64,000 nt of DNA from Leeia speluncae (GTDB lineage Bacteria; Pseudomonadota; Gammaproteobacteria; Burkholderiales; Leeiaceae): the NCBI RefSeq assembly GCF_020564625.1, contig NZ_JAJBZT010000002.1, forward strand, positions 1 to 64,000, written 5' to 3'. Positions 53,632 through 62,582 of this stretch are shown in pieces. Made by a program: the position numbers and the translations under genes. The notes under the pieces were generated by a model, which did no database searches, had not been told where the DNA came from, and was given only the letters and a program-made list of their open reading frames with translations. How positions within the stretch are numbered: position 1 is the stretch's first letter; every line of letters begins with the position of its first letter.

Positions 53632-55665
53632 CTATCGAATTGCAAGTAATTGATTGATCTCTGCTAATGGTAGAGGCTTAGAGAAGTAATAGCCCTGATA
53701 CTCTTCGATTGCTTGTTCCGCAACCCATTTCATTTGCGCTTCAGTTTCTACCCCTTCTGCAACCGCTGTAAATCCCATTAATTGACACATAGAGACAACC
53801 AAACTCGCCAACGCTTTATTTTCCTCTAAACCCTGAATAAAGCTTTTATCAATTTTTAGCGTTTTAATTGGGAAACGTTGCAAATAAATCAGATTTGAAT
53901 AGCCCACCCCGAAGTCATCTAGCGCAATGGACATCCCCATTGATTCAACCGCACTTAAGAAGTTATGAACTTGCTGATCATTGCCTAGCAAAGTCGACTC
54001 AGTAATTTCTAATTCGATTAAACGTGGGTTACATTTATTCCGCATGACAATCTCCACAATTTCTTCAAAGAAGCCATCGTGTTTAATTTGTTGTGGAGAG
54101 ATATTGATTGCAACGGAAATCGGTTGCCCTTGCTGCGCCCAAATCGCTTGCTGTTTAGTGGCTATGTCCAATACTTCTTTGCCTAATTGCCGAATCATTC
54201 CATTTGACTCACAAATAGGAATGAAAGCGTCAGGAAATACCAAACCGCGCTCGGGATGATACCACCGAACCAGCGCCTCTACACCAATGATTTTCCCCGT
54301 TTGCACGGATACGCGAGGCTGATAGTGCAATACAAACTCTTTCCGTTCAAAAGCAAGCCTCAAATCGCTTTCTAATTTAACGCGCTTAACCACTTGTTCG
54401 GAAAGTTGTGCATGATAAAACGCAAGACCATTTCTCCCGGCCTCTTTTGCCGAATACATAGCTAAATCAGCATGTCTTAGCAACGTCTCCATCGAATTGC
54501 CATCATTAGGGAAAAGTGAAACGCCAATACTTGGCGTTACCCGTACCTCTACCCCATTAATAAGCACAGGTGTAGAGATCACATTCAGCAACAACACCTT
54601 TAGCCGGAGTACTTCTGTTTTTACATCAGCGCACGCACGCATGATTAAAAACTCATCGCCGCCCAGCCGTGCGAGTAGGTCATCTTTTTTAATGACCTTT
54701 TTGAGTCTCTCGCTAATTTCTACAAGTAACTCATCCCCAGCATTGTGCCCTAGCGAATCATTTACATCTTTAAAACGATCCAAGTCAATAAAGAGCATTG
54801 CCGCTTCTACTTTGCCACTATCGCAACTAGAAATGATACGGTCAAAGTGCTCCATTGCATGGATTCGATTAGGTAAACCCGTTAGTGAATCATGCATGGC
54901 TTGATGATGTGCCATCGCTTCCGTTTCTTTGACAGAAGTAATATCTGTTTCACTAACCAAGATAGCCTCTTGGCCAGATACGGCATCACGACATACTCTC
55001 GCGGATATTTCATGCCATCTTGCGCCATGAGGCGTGTCAACAGGTAAAGAAAATGAGCTTAAATTATTAGCAGACAGTACCGTCGATAAGCTAAAACTCT
55101 GATTACTATGTTGAATTCGATCTTGAAGCGTCTCTTCTGGGTGTAATGTTGAAGATCTCGCGGCGGGATTACGATACAAGGGAATCCCTTCTCTCGAGTA
55201 GAGCGTAATCATCACCGATGTATGCAGTAACGCCTCTACCGAACGGCGAGATTCCGGCGCATGTTCGTCAATGGGCCTTGCCTCACATAGCATACCCATC
55301 CGACCATCGGCTAAACGATGACCGCTAAAAATCACCGTTGTCACGACTGGCAACCCTAACGGATATAAAGTCCATTGCTCTGTAAACGTACACTCTGGCT
55401 GAGAAATGAAATCCTGCTGATATTGAGCCAAGCGTTGTGCCACAGTAAGCGACATGTCGGCCCCCATGTCCCTAGCGAGCAACTCTTCAAGATTATCGGC
55501 TTTCCAGACAAACAACGCAGAATCGTTGGCCCAATATACTCTGCGGTAATCAATATCAAATACCCACACAGGGATATTAAGAAAGTTGAGTGCTTCATAG
55601 TACGTATCCAACTGCTGAGACAAGGGTGGCAAGACCTCGTCAAACAAGCTAGCTACATCATTCAT
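53632..55665 (-). CDS. PAS-GGDEF-EAL cyclic-di-GMP signalling protein
   Basis: Cytosolic protein of about 677 residues. One or two PAS-like domains (about 20-245) precede a GGDEF domain with intact GGDEF (335-339) and an EAL domain with EAL (463-465), NISPQQ, ITESTLL and DDFGVGYSNLIYLQRFP. Both active sites look intact. The inhibitory I-site position before GGDEF reads KKDD instead of RxxD. The ATG at 55665 is chosen because AAGGGG lies 6-7 nt upstream; an ATG at 55713 has no good site. No membrane segment is seen. Net activity cannot be told from sequence. Confidence 0.92.
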   Translation of the reverse strand: MNDVASLFDEVLPPLSQQLDTYYEALNFLNIPVWVFDIDYRRVYWANDSALFVWKADNLEELLARDMGADMSLTVAQRLAQYQQDFISQPECTFTEQWTLYPLGLPVVTTVIFSGHRLADGRMGMLCEARPIDEHAPESRRSVEALLHTSVMITLYSREGIPLYRNPAARSSTLHPEETLQDRIQHSNQSFSLSTVLSANNLSSFSLPVDTPHGARWHEISARVCRDAVSGQEAILVSETDITSVKETEAMAHHQAMHDSLTGLPNRIHAMEHFDRIISSCDSGKVEAAMLFIDLDRFKDVNDSLGHNAGDELLVEISERLKKVIKKDDLLARLGGDEFLIMRACADVKTEVLRLKVLLLNVISTPVLINGVEVRVTPSIGVSLFPNDGNSMETLLRHADLAMYSAKEAGRNGLAFYHAQLSEQVVKRVKLESDLRLAFERKEFVLHYQPRVSVQTGKIIGVEALVRWYHPERGLVFPDAFIPICESNGMIRQLGKEVLDIATKQQAIWAQQGQPISVAINISPQQIKHDGFFEEIVEIVMRNKCNPRLIELEITESTLLGNDQQVHNFLSAVESMGMSIALDDFGVGYSNLIYLQRFPIKTLKIDKSFIQGLEENKALASLVVSMCQLMGFTAVAEGVETEAQMKWVAEQAIEEYQGYYFSKPLPLAEINQLLAIR

Positions 55666-55800
55666 ATGAAACCCCTTTTTCCATTCACAAAAACTTGCAG
55701 AGTACTTCAGCATATTCCATGCAATTATGCAGAAATTTTAATGACTTTATCGGGAATAATTGATGAATGTTTTGTAAAAAATCAAACTTATTGAGTTAAG

Positions 55801-57270
55801 TTACTCACCAGTCAGATAAGTTAGCAAAGATCCTCTTTGCCTTTCTTCAAACGCGGTTTCGAAAGCCGTAGAGAGTCTTTCAATCGCCTGTTCATACAAC
55901 GTGTCAATTGAGGGTTGGACAGACGCGTTTAGTCCTGCCCATTTCAATAGTAATTGGCAAGCATTGGGGTCATCGAATACACCATGCAGATAAGTACCAA
56001 GAATCATTTCATCCTTGGAAAGGCATCCAATGTATGATTGGTCTACAGTATTTTCAATAATTTGTTGAGTTCCACTTTCTAAAATCTGGCTTATCCCTTG
56101 ATGAATTTCATATCCTTTTACAGGCACTCGCTCATTTAACAAAGTTAATGTCCCTTGAACTTCTTTTAACTGTTTCACTGGGTGTAGCGTCGTACCAATC
56201 GGTAAAAAACATAAACCTGCGGATCTACCTAGCTCACCTTCTATGTCAGAGGGGTCGTCAACCCATTCACCCAGCATCTGGTAACCACCACAAATGCCGA
56301 TCACCTTTCCACCATAACGAAGATGCCGAGTAATCGCAGCATCGTAATGAAAATGCTTTAGCCAGGCGAGATCACTCCTTGTATTTTTGGAGCCGGGAAT
56401 AATGATTAAGTCGGCTGAGGGCAATGGTTGCTCTGGCGTGCTAAATGTAAGTGTCACTTCAGGATGCAAACGAAGCGGGTCAAAATCGGTATGATTAGAA
56501 ATATGCGGTAGCGTCAGTACCAAGATGCGAAATTTTCCATCCCCTTGATGTTCGGTTTGGATAGCATCTTCCGCAGCAATCGTCAGACCATGCAGATAGG
56601 GAATGACGGCGAGCACGGGCTTATTCGTCTTTTCCTCTAGCCAGGTAATACCCGGTTCAAGCAGAGCAATATCCCCACGAAATCGGTTAATGATAAACCC
56701 TTGAATTCTGGCTTGCTCTGACTCAGACAAACAAGCTAGCGTGCCAATGATATGAGCAAAAACTCCGCCACGATCAATATCTGCGACTAACCAGACAGGG
56801 CAATCAACCTCTTCCGCGAAGCCCATATTCGCAATATCACCTTCACGAAGGTTCACTTCAGCAGGGCTACCCGCCCCTTCGACTGCGACCCAGTCAAACA
56901 GGGAAGAAAGGCGTTGCCAAGAATCCATGACCGCATTTTTTGCGGTTTTTTTATACTCGTGATAGTCAATTGCATTTAAATTGCCTAGTACCTTTCCTTG
57001 GATTATGACTTGGGCCATACAATCCGAAGTAGGTTTGAGTAATACAGGGTTTTGATCCGAATGTGCAGGAATGCCCGCAGCCAAGGCTTGAAAAGCTTGC
57101 GCACGGCCAATTTCACCACCATCAATCGTTACCGCACTATTTAAAGCCATATTTTGTGGTTTAAAGGGGGTAACACGTAGAGAATGTTTAGCGAGCACAC
57201 GGCACAATGCCGCAACCATCGTACTTTTCCCGGCATCAGAGGTACACCCTTGAATCATAATGGTTGGCAT
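55801..57270 (-). CDS. cobQ: Cobyric acid synthase
   Basis: Glutamine-dependent amidase (CobQ/CbiP) that adds four amides to adenosylcobyrinic a,c-diamide. It is 489 residues. The P-loop-like [12 protein letters not shown] start, [21 protein letters not shown], the glutamine amidotransferase nucleophile Cys327 in GICGGYQML and the YLHGVFDD histidine are present. The ATG at 57270 overlaps the cobC stop as TAATG; longer in-frame starts lie inside cobC. Last gene of the cobalamin operon, with no clear terminator after it. Confidence 0.96.
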   Translation of the reverse strand: MPTIMIQGCTSDAGKSTMVAALCRVLAKHSLRVTPFKPQNMALNSAVTIDGGEIGRAQAFQALAAGIPAHSDQNPVLLKPTSDCMAQVIIQGKVLGNLNAIDYHEYKKTAKNAVMDSWQRLSSLFDWVAVEGAGSPAEVNLREGDIANMGFAEEVDCPVWLVADIDRGGVFAHIIGTLACLSESEQARIQGFIINRFRGDIALLEPGITWLEEKTNKPVLAVIPYLHGLTIAAEDAIQTEHQGDGKFRILVLTLPHISNHTDFDPLRLHPEVTLTFSTPEQPLPSADLIIIPGSKNTRSDLAWLKHFHYDAAITRHLRYGGKVIGICGGYQMLGEWVDDPSDIEGELGRSAGLCFLPIGTTLHPVKQLKEVQGTLTLLNERVPVKGYEIHQGISQILESGTQQIIENTVDQSYIGCLSKDEMILGTYLHGVFDDPNACQLLLKWAGLNASVQPSIDTLYEQAIERLSTAFETAFEERQRGSLLTYLTGE

Positions 57271-57812
57271 TAAACGAATTCTTCTATGAGATAGGGATGC
57301 ATGTAAGCAATGGGATAAGTCCATTGCTCGTCCGGTGAAATTTTCCCAAGCAAAGAAAGGCACATGCGAATAAACCCAGCATGAGAAATCACGACAATAT
57401 CTTTTGTTATTGGCTGCTGCTGCATCCAAGCAAGGAACTGAAGGCATCGGTCTTTTAATGAAGAGGCTGATTCCCCATCACCCGGACAATAGCCCCAAAT
57501 ATCTTGTGCCCATGCATCTAATTCCTCCACAGAAATGCTCTCCCAAGCACGTCCTTCCCAATATCCAAAATATAATTCTCTCAGCAGTTCTGACGTGGAG
57601 ATAGAAACACTCTTTTCCCTAGCAATTTCTTCTGCCAATTTTTGGCATCGACTAGAGGGACTAGACATTAATAGGAAGTCAGATGGAAGTGCAGCTAACA
57701 ACTGCGGAAGATGCTGCTTTAGATATAGTGAATCTGCAGGTAAATCTAGATGGCCATAGCAAATGCCTTCTGCATGTACGCATTTTGGATGACGAATTAA
57801 CGTGAAAGGCAT
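57270..57812 (-). CDS. cobC: Histidine-phosphatase family protein, alpha-ribazole phosphatase
   Basis: Phosphoglycerate-mutase-like phosphatase of 180 residues. Catalytic His8 is in TLIRHPKC, where the usual RHG is RHP. The second motif [15 protein letters not shown] and the [13 protein letters not shown] segment fit CobC. It likely dephosphorylates alpha-ribazole-5'-phosphate or adenosylcobalamin-5'-phosphate. Overlaps btuD upstream by 16 nt and cobQ downstream by one base. Confidence 0.9.
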   Translation of the reverse strand: MPFTLIRHPKCVHAEGICYGHLDLPADSLYLKQHLPQLLAALPSDFLLMSSPSSRCQKLAEEIAREKSVSISTSELLRELYFGYWEGRAWESISVEELDAWAQDIWGYCPGDGESASSLKDRCLQFLAWMQQQPITKDIVVISHAGFIRMCLSLLGKISPDEQWTYPIAYMHPYLIEEFV

Positions 57813-58582
57813 GGAACAAAACGCCTCTCACCATTTTTTTCCCAAGCCTCAATCTCGGTATGATAAATCTTACTCAAATTGGCCGCGGTTAAAACCTCTT
57901 CGACGGAGCCCGCTTGCCAACTACCATCTGTCCCAATGAGTAAGACATGGCTAGCAAACGCTTGCGCATGATTGGGCTCATGGCCAACCGCGATGATGGA
58001 CTGACCATTTTCGCGACACGCTCGAAAAATGGAAATCAATTGTTGTTGATGACGAATATCTAGCTGAGACATCGGTTCATCTAGCAACAACCATTTCGTT
58101 TGCTGTGAAAGTATCGCGGCTAAGGAGGTGCGCCGACGTTCGCCGCCAGAAAGGGTCGATAAATCCTGATTTTTGAGAGGGAGAAGGTCTAGCTTTTTTA
58201 ATGCATCCGTTGCAATTGCATAATCAAACTCAGAATCAAGATGCCATTTAGACTGGTATGGGTGACGGCCTGAAAGCACTCTCTCCATCACCGTTTCAGG
58301 AAATGGGTATTCATCTTGTTGCGGAAGCCACGCTAACGTTTTTGCCCGATCTTTGCCATTTATTTGATGCAAAACTTGGTCAGCTAACTTAACGACCCCA
58401 AATGCAGATGCTTGCCAACCAGCTAAAACAGATAGCAGGGTGCTTTTGCCAACACCATTTTCGCCTAATATCATCCATGCCTCACCCTCATGAAAGGTAA
58501 GGTTTAGAGATCGCAGTAAACAGCGTTGATGCTGAATCAGAGACAAATTTTCACAGGTAATATTCAAGTTTACTGATGCCAT
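57797..58582 (-). CDS. btuD: Cobalamin ABC transporter ATPase
   Basis: ATP-binding subunit of the FecCD-type importer, 261 residues. Walker A GENGVGKST, Q-loop WLPQQDE, signature LSGGERRRTSL, Walker B LLLDEPMSQLD and the His switch VGHEPNHA. The ATG at 58582 is chosen: it has GAGAA just upstream and overlaps btuC by 13 nt; a TTG at 58600 is an alternative. Context with btuC, btuF and Cob genes indicates cobalamin or cobinamide as substrate rather than siderophore. Confidence 0.92.
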   Translation of the reverse strand: MASVNLNITCENLSLIQHQRCLLRSLNLTFHEGEAWMILGENGVGKSTLLSVLAGWQASAFGVVKLADQVLHQINGKDRAKTLAWLPQQDEYPFPETVMERVLSGRHPYQSKWHLDSEFDYAIATDALKKLDLLPLKNQDLSTLSGGERRRTSLAAILSQQTKWLLLDEPMSQLDIRHQQQLISIFRACRENGQSIIAVGHEPNHAQAFASHVLLIGTDGSWQAGSVEEVLTAANLSKIYHTEIEAWEKNGERRFVPCLSR

Positions 58583-59532
58583 TTTTTTCTCAGCATCCAA
58601 AGAAACACCGGCACACCAATTAAGGCCGTAATTACCCCGACAGGGATTTGTTGTGGCGCAATGATGGTACGACCCAATGTATCCGCCAAGACCAGCAATG
58701 TTCCACCAGCCAATGCACTCGCAGGAATGAGGTATCGGTGATCATGCCCGATAAGCATCCGAAGGGCGTGAGGAATAATTAGCCCAACAAAGCCAACAGC
58801 ACCAGCAGTAATGACGGCAACAGCAGTTGCCATCGCCACAATGACATATAAAAAATAACGGAGTTTTTGTAGGTTGATCCCAAGGGAATGGGCTTGCATG
58901 ACGCCCGAAGAGAGTCTGTTTAAATCTCTTGAGAATGGCCAAACGACCATTATCAAAATCAAAGCAACGGCCAAACTTTTGCCACCCTCTGCGCCAGAGA
59001 TATCCCCCAGCAACCAAAAGATCATCCCGCGTAAACGATCATCGGGCGCCAAACTCAATAACAAAGAAGTGATGGCCACACAGAAAGAGGACAACGCAAT
59101 TCCTGTCAGTAGGACTTTGGTTTGCGCACTGCTTCGATCTTGCCCCGCTAATGCAAATACGCAAAAAATACTAATTAACGCCCCCAGCCCGGCTAACCAA
59201 GGAATTAGCGCATTTGGAAACTGGAATAGCATACCAAGCAATGCCCCAACTCCAGCAGCACCAGCTGTCCCTAAAATATAAGGGTCTGCCTGAGGGTTTC
59301 TCAATAGCACTTGCTGCATGCAACCAGCAATAGCTAATAGCGCCCCCACGCCAAGTGCCGCCAGCGTTCTAGGCATCCGAAGCGCCAGCATCATTGAGGT
59401 CATTTCATTAGTGGATGATGTGTCCCACCATGACCACAAACCACTACTGCCTACCGTTAAGCTAATCGCAGCAGCAACCAACCAACACAGGCTTAGCGTC
59501 AACAGCCAGAATAAACGACGGGAGAGGCTCAT
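58570..59532 (-). CDS. btuC: Cobalamin ABC transporter permease
   Basis: FecCD-family permease of 320 residues with about ten membrane helices. Family motifs are RMPRTLAALGVGALLAIAGCMQQVLLRNPQADPYILG and the C-terminal GAVGFVGLIIPHALRMLIGHDHRYLIP coupling region. The ATG at 59532 overlaps the btuF stop as ATGA. Part of btuFCD inside the cobalamin operon. Confidence 0.93.
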   Translation of the reverse strand: MSLSRRLFWLLTLSLCWLVAAAISLTVGSSGLWSWWDTSSTNEMTSMMLALRMPRTLAALGVGALLAIAGCMQQVLLRNPQADPYILGTAGAAGVGALLGMLFQFPNALIPWLAGLGALISIFCVFALAGQDRSSAQTKVLLTGIALSSFCVAITSLLLSLAPDDRLRGMIFWLLGDISGAEGGKSLAVALILIMVVWPFSRDLNRLSSGVMQAHSLGINLQKLRYFLYVIVAMATAVAVITAGAVGFVGLIIPHALRMLIGHDHRYLIPASALAGGTLLVLADTLGRTIIAPQQIPVGVITALIGVPVFLWMLRKKWHQ

Positions 59533-60392
59533 TTCCTCGCTCGCTCGATAGCTTGGCACATCGACTCCGTTCCCGCGAGCATTCTAGGTCCTAAGCGCAC
59601 TAAAATATCTTTTGGCAACACCTCTAAATGATGGTTTGCTACAGCGGGGATCACAGACCATTTTTTCCAGCGATCCAGAACATTCGCCTCCTCACCGCCA
59701 CTCGTGGCAATGAGCTCCGGTTTTTTAAAAATGACGGCCTCTTCGTCAATTGTTGGCACTAAGCTTGGCGCAGAGCCAAATACATTCACCCCGCCACATA
59801 AACGAATCGCATCTGAAATGATTTGCAGATCATTAATCGTCATAAGTGGCTTTTGCCAAACCTGATAAAAAACTCGCACTTTTTTGGCAAGTTGATAGCG
59901 ATTAGTTAATTGGAGGAGTTGGCTAGAGAAGTGATTTGCGAGCTGTGTCGCGTTAGCCTCTTGCCCAGTTAGCACGCCTAACTTTTTCATCACGGTAGGG
60001 ATGTCTTTTAAGACCTTCGCATGATCAAAAAAGATCGGAACCCCTAATTTCTTTAGTTGTTCGAGTTGGTTATTCGGGTTCCCAGAATACCAAGCCAAGA
60101 TAAGATCTGGTTTAAGGGCGGTAATTCTTTCAAGATCCCACCCAGAATATCCGCCCACCCTGGGGATTTGATTAGCCTCGGCTGGAAAATCACTATAATC
60201 CACCGTACCCACGATAGTGGTACCTGCACCGATTGCAAACAGATGCTCGGTTAAGTGTGGTGCCAGCGTGACCACCCTTTTAGCAGGCGACTTAAGCACC
60301 ACTTGGTTGCCAACACCATCGACCACTGAAACCTGAGCCCTGGCAACAGACGCCCAAAAGCACAGGAGAAGAGTGAGAATCCGAATTACCAC
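59529..60392 (-). CDS. btuF: Cobalamin-binding periplasmic protein
   Basis: Class III periplasmic binding protein of 287 residues with a signal peptide ending ARA-QV. It shows VTLAPHLTEHLFAIGAGTTIVGTVDYSDFPAEA and GGYSGWDLERITALKPDLILAW, the BtuF pattern. Start is GTG, and it overlaps the cobO 3' end by 7 nt. Delivers corrinoids to BtuCD. Confidence 0.93.
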   Translation of the reverse strand: MVIRILTLLLCFWASVARAQVSVVDGVGNQVVLKSPAKRVVTLAPHLTEHLFAIGAGTTIVGTVDYSDFPAEANQIPRVGGYSGWDLERITALKPDLILAWYSGNPNNQLEQLKKLGVPIFFDHAKVLKDIPTVMKKLGVLTGQEANATQLANHFSSQLLQLTNRYQLAKKVRVFYQVWQKPLMTINDLQIISDAIRLCGGVNVFGSAPSLVPTIDEEAVIFKKPELIATSGGEEANVLDRWKKWSVIPAVANHHLEVLPKDILVRLGPRMLAGTESMCQAIERARK

Positions 60393-61003
60393 TCCACACC
60401 TTTTTGGGCGCGAATACCTGCCTCATACGCATGTTTCTCGGCAGACATTTCAGTGACAGTATCAGCAATCTCTATCAAGATAGGTTGTGCGCCGCGCCCT
60501 GTGACCACTACATGCTGCATTTCTGGACGACTGAGCAAATCAGACCGAACAACCTGCGCGTCTAAGAAACCATATTGAATGCAATATGTGAGTTCATCCA
60601 AAACAACCAAATCATATTGATCACTTTGCAGCATTTTTTTTGCAAGTTCCCAAGCTGCTTCGGCCTTGGCTTTATCCTGGGCTAAGTTTTGTGTTTCCCA
60701 TGTAAACCCATCCCCCATCACATGCCATTCCACACCAGCTTGCTTAGAGAGAAACGCTTCTTCTCCGGTATCGGTTCTACCTTTAATAAATTGGACAACG
60801 CCAACGTTTAACCCATGACCAAGTGCTCTTGCCACCATGCCAAAAGCGGAAGAGGACTTCCCTTTTCCATTGCCAGTTAATACCAGCAAAAGCCCAGTGT
60901 CTTGATCTGCACTTGCAATCTTCTTATCGATAATTGCTTTTTTGCGTGCCATTCTGGCGGCGTATCTTGCAGCTTTCTCGGCATCCAACTGTTCAACGGA
61001 CAT
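60386..61003 (-). CDS. cobO: Cob(I)yrinic acid a,c-diamide adenosyltransferase
   Basis: CobA/CobO/BtuR-type corrinoid adenosyltransferase, 205 residues. The P-loop is TGNGKGKSSSAFGM, and VGVVQFIKGRTDTGEEAF and LVVLDELTYCIQYGFLD are typical. It puts the 5'-deoxyadenosyl group on cobalt. It lies 2 nt after cobT and overlaps btuF. Confidence 0.96.
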   Translation of the reverse strand: MSVEQLDAEKAARYAARMARKKAIIDKKIASADQDTGLLLVLTGNGKGKSSSAFGMVARALGHGLNVGVVQFIKGRTDTGEEAFLSKQAGVEWHVMGDGFTWETQNLAQDKAKAEAAWELAKKMLQSDQYDLVVLDELTYCIQYGFLDAQVVRSDLLSRPEMQHVVVTGRGAQPILIEIADTVTEMSAEKHAYEAGIRAQKGVEW

Positions 61004-61005
61004 CT

Positions 61006-62052
61006 CTATGTTTCCTTATTCGCAACACCGGCCTCTGCAAAAGTCGCCATCTGTTCATGTAATTCACACGCCAATCGAAGAATTGGCAATGCCATTAAGG
61101 CACCACTTGCCTCGCCTAAACGCATATTGAGAGCCAACATTGGCTTAGCCCCCATTAGATCTAGGACTAATTGATGAGCTCGCTCATCTGACAAATGCCC
61201 AAAAAACAGCCACTCTCTAACAGAATGATTGATATTACAGGCGTAAAGCGCTGCCACTGAACTAATAAATCCATCGACAAGAATAGGCATCCCCAATTGA
61301 GCGGCGCGAATATACGCGCCTGCCATTGCGACAACCTCAAACCCTCCCATCGCAGCCAGTTTTTCCGTCACTGATAGAGAGTGTGAATGGCACGAAAGAA
61401 TCTTCTGAATGACTGATTGCTTATATGCAATTTTTTCTGAAGAAATACCCGTTCCTGCACCTGTTACTTGTTCGATAGGTACGTTTGCTAGCGCAGCAAG
61501 AAGCGCGCTCGCAATGGTTGTATTGCCAATCCCCATTTCACCGGCAATAAACAAATCGGCATAACCTGCCTGAGCACGCGCAGCAGCTTCTGCCCCAGCT
61601 TTCATCGCCTGCTTCAATTGCAAATCTGTCATCGCGGCATGATGTAAACAATTTTGCGTACCCGCAGCCACTTTTTGTACAAATACACTCGGAAACACGG
61701 AAGTATCGCCAATCACGCCGACATCGACAATTTCAAATCTTGCATTATGCTGCTTCGCTAAAACACTCGCTGCGGCACCGCCTGCAGCAAAGTTAGCCAC
61801 CATTTGAAAAGTCACTTCCTGCGGATAAGCAGAAACGCCTTCTGTTGCAATGCCATGGTCCGCAGCAAAAATGGTGACCCAAGGTGCTCGAATATGTGGC
61901 CGATCTACACCTTGTAACCCCGCCAAGTGGACAACCAGACTTTCAAGCTCACCAAGTGAACCTTGCGGTTTAGTCAATTGCAGCTGACGACGCAAGGCAC
62001 TCATTTTCGCATCTTGGCTAAACGGCTTTGCCCGCTCAAAAATCCAGTTCAT
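61006..62052 (-). CDS. cobT: Nicotinate-nucleotide--dimethylbenzimidazole phosphoribosyltransferase
   Basis: Activates the lower-ligand base to alpha-ribazole phosphate. It is 348 residues. The KPQGSLGELE start region, the VTIFAADHGIATEGVSAYPQEVT motif, GEMGIGNTTIASALLAAL and the RLGEASGAL catalytic glutamate motif are present. It sits 4 nt after cobU. The base source is not visible: no bluB or bza genes occur in the window. Confidence 0.97.
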   Translation of the reverse strand: MNWIFERAKPFSQDAKMSALRRQLQLTKPQGSLGELESLVVHLAGLQGVDRPHIRAPWVTIFAADHGIATEGVSAYPQEVTFQMVANFAAGGAAASVLAKQHNARFEIVDVGVIGDTSVFPSVFVQKVAAGTQNCLHHAAMTDLQLKQAMKAGAEAAARAQAGYADLFIAGEMGIGNTTIASALLAALANVPIEQVTGAGTGISSEKIAYKQSVIQKILSCHSHSLSVTEKLAAMGGFEVVAMAGAYIRAAQLGMPILVDGFISSVAALYACNINHSVREWLFFGHLSDERAHQLVLDLMGAKPMLALNMRLGEASGALMALPILRLACELHEQMATFAEAGVANKET

Positions 62053-62056
62053 CGAT

Positions 62057-62578
62057 CTACTTTTCTTCTGCTTTAATCGTTACAGGGATACCAGCGACAA
62101 CTAATTCTACCCGATTGCAACAAGCTGCCAATTGCTGGTGCAAACGGCCAACTTCATCAGCAAACTGCCTCGCAAGCGCATTTTCAGGGACAATACTCCA
62201 CCCCACCTCATTACTCACCAACAATACTTCTGCGCTCAGCTTAGGCAAGAGCGCTTGCAAAGCCTTCACTTCTTGCCGCATTAACTGAGGATTATCCAAT
62301 AGCAGTAAATTAGTTTGCCAGAGCGTTAAACAATCGACTAGCAAGCATCGCCCTGAGTGATCATACTCAAGCAGGGTTTCCGCTAACAACAAGGGAGACT
62401 CAACCGTTTTCCAACTACTTGGCCTATCTGATTGATGGTGAGCAATTCGCTCCACCATCTCCTCATCCCAAGCCGTCGCCGTGGCAATATACACCACATC
62501 GGAATAAGCTTCAGCCAGCGCTTGCGCGCGCCGACTTTTCCCACTTCGGCGACCACCAAGGATGAGTGTAGAGGACAT
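62057..62578 (-). CDS. cobU: Adenosylcobinamide kinase / guanylyltransferase
   Basis: Bifunctional CobU/CobP, 173 residues. P-loop LGGRRSGKSRRAQALAE (about 7-23), VYIATATAWDEEM, the DCLTLW motif and VSNEVGWSIVP near residue 120. It makes adenosylcobinamide-GDP from cobinamide or its phosphate. It starts just after btuB. Confidence 0.96.
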   Translation of the reverse strand: MSSTLILGGRRSGKSRRAQALAEAYSDVVYIATATAWDEEMVERIAHHQSDRPSSWKTVESPLLLAETLLEYDHSGRCLLVDCLTLWQTNLLLLDNPQLMRQEVKALQALLPKLSAEVLLVSNEVGWSIVPENALARQFADEVGRLHQQLAACCNRVELVVAGIPVTIKAEEK

Positions 62579-62582
62579 GTAA

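Noticed and set aside
55714-55800. Terminator after cobQ
   Set aside because: Only a 4-bp stem with a T run is visible on the minus strand, too weak to call.
57271-57447. Upstream extension of cobQ within cobC
   Set aside because: The longer frame lies entirely inside cobC and precedes the conserved CobQ N-terminus. The TAATG overlap gives a natural start at 57270.
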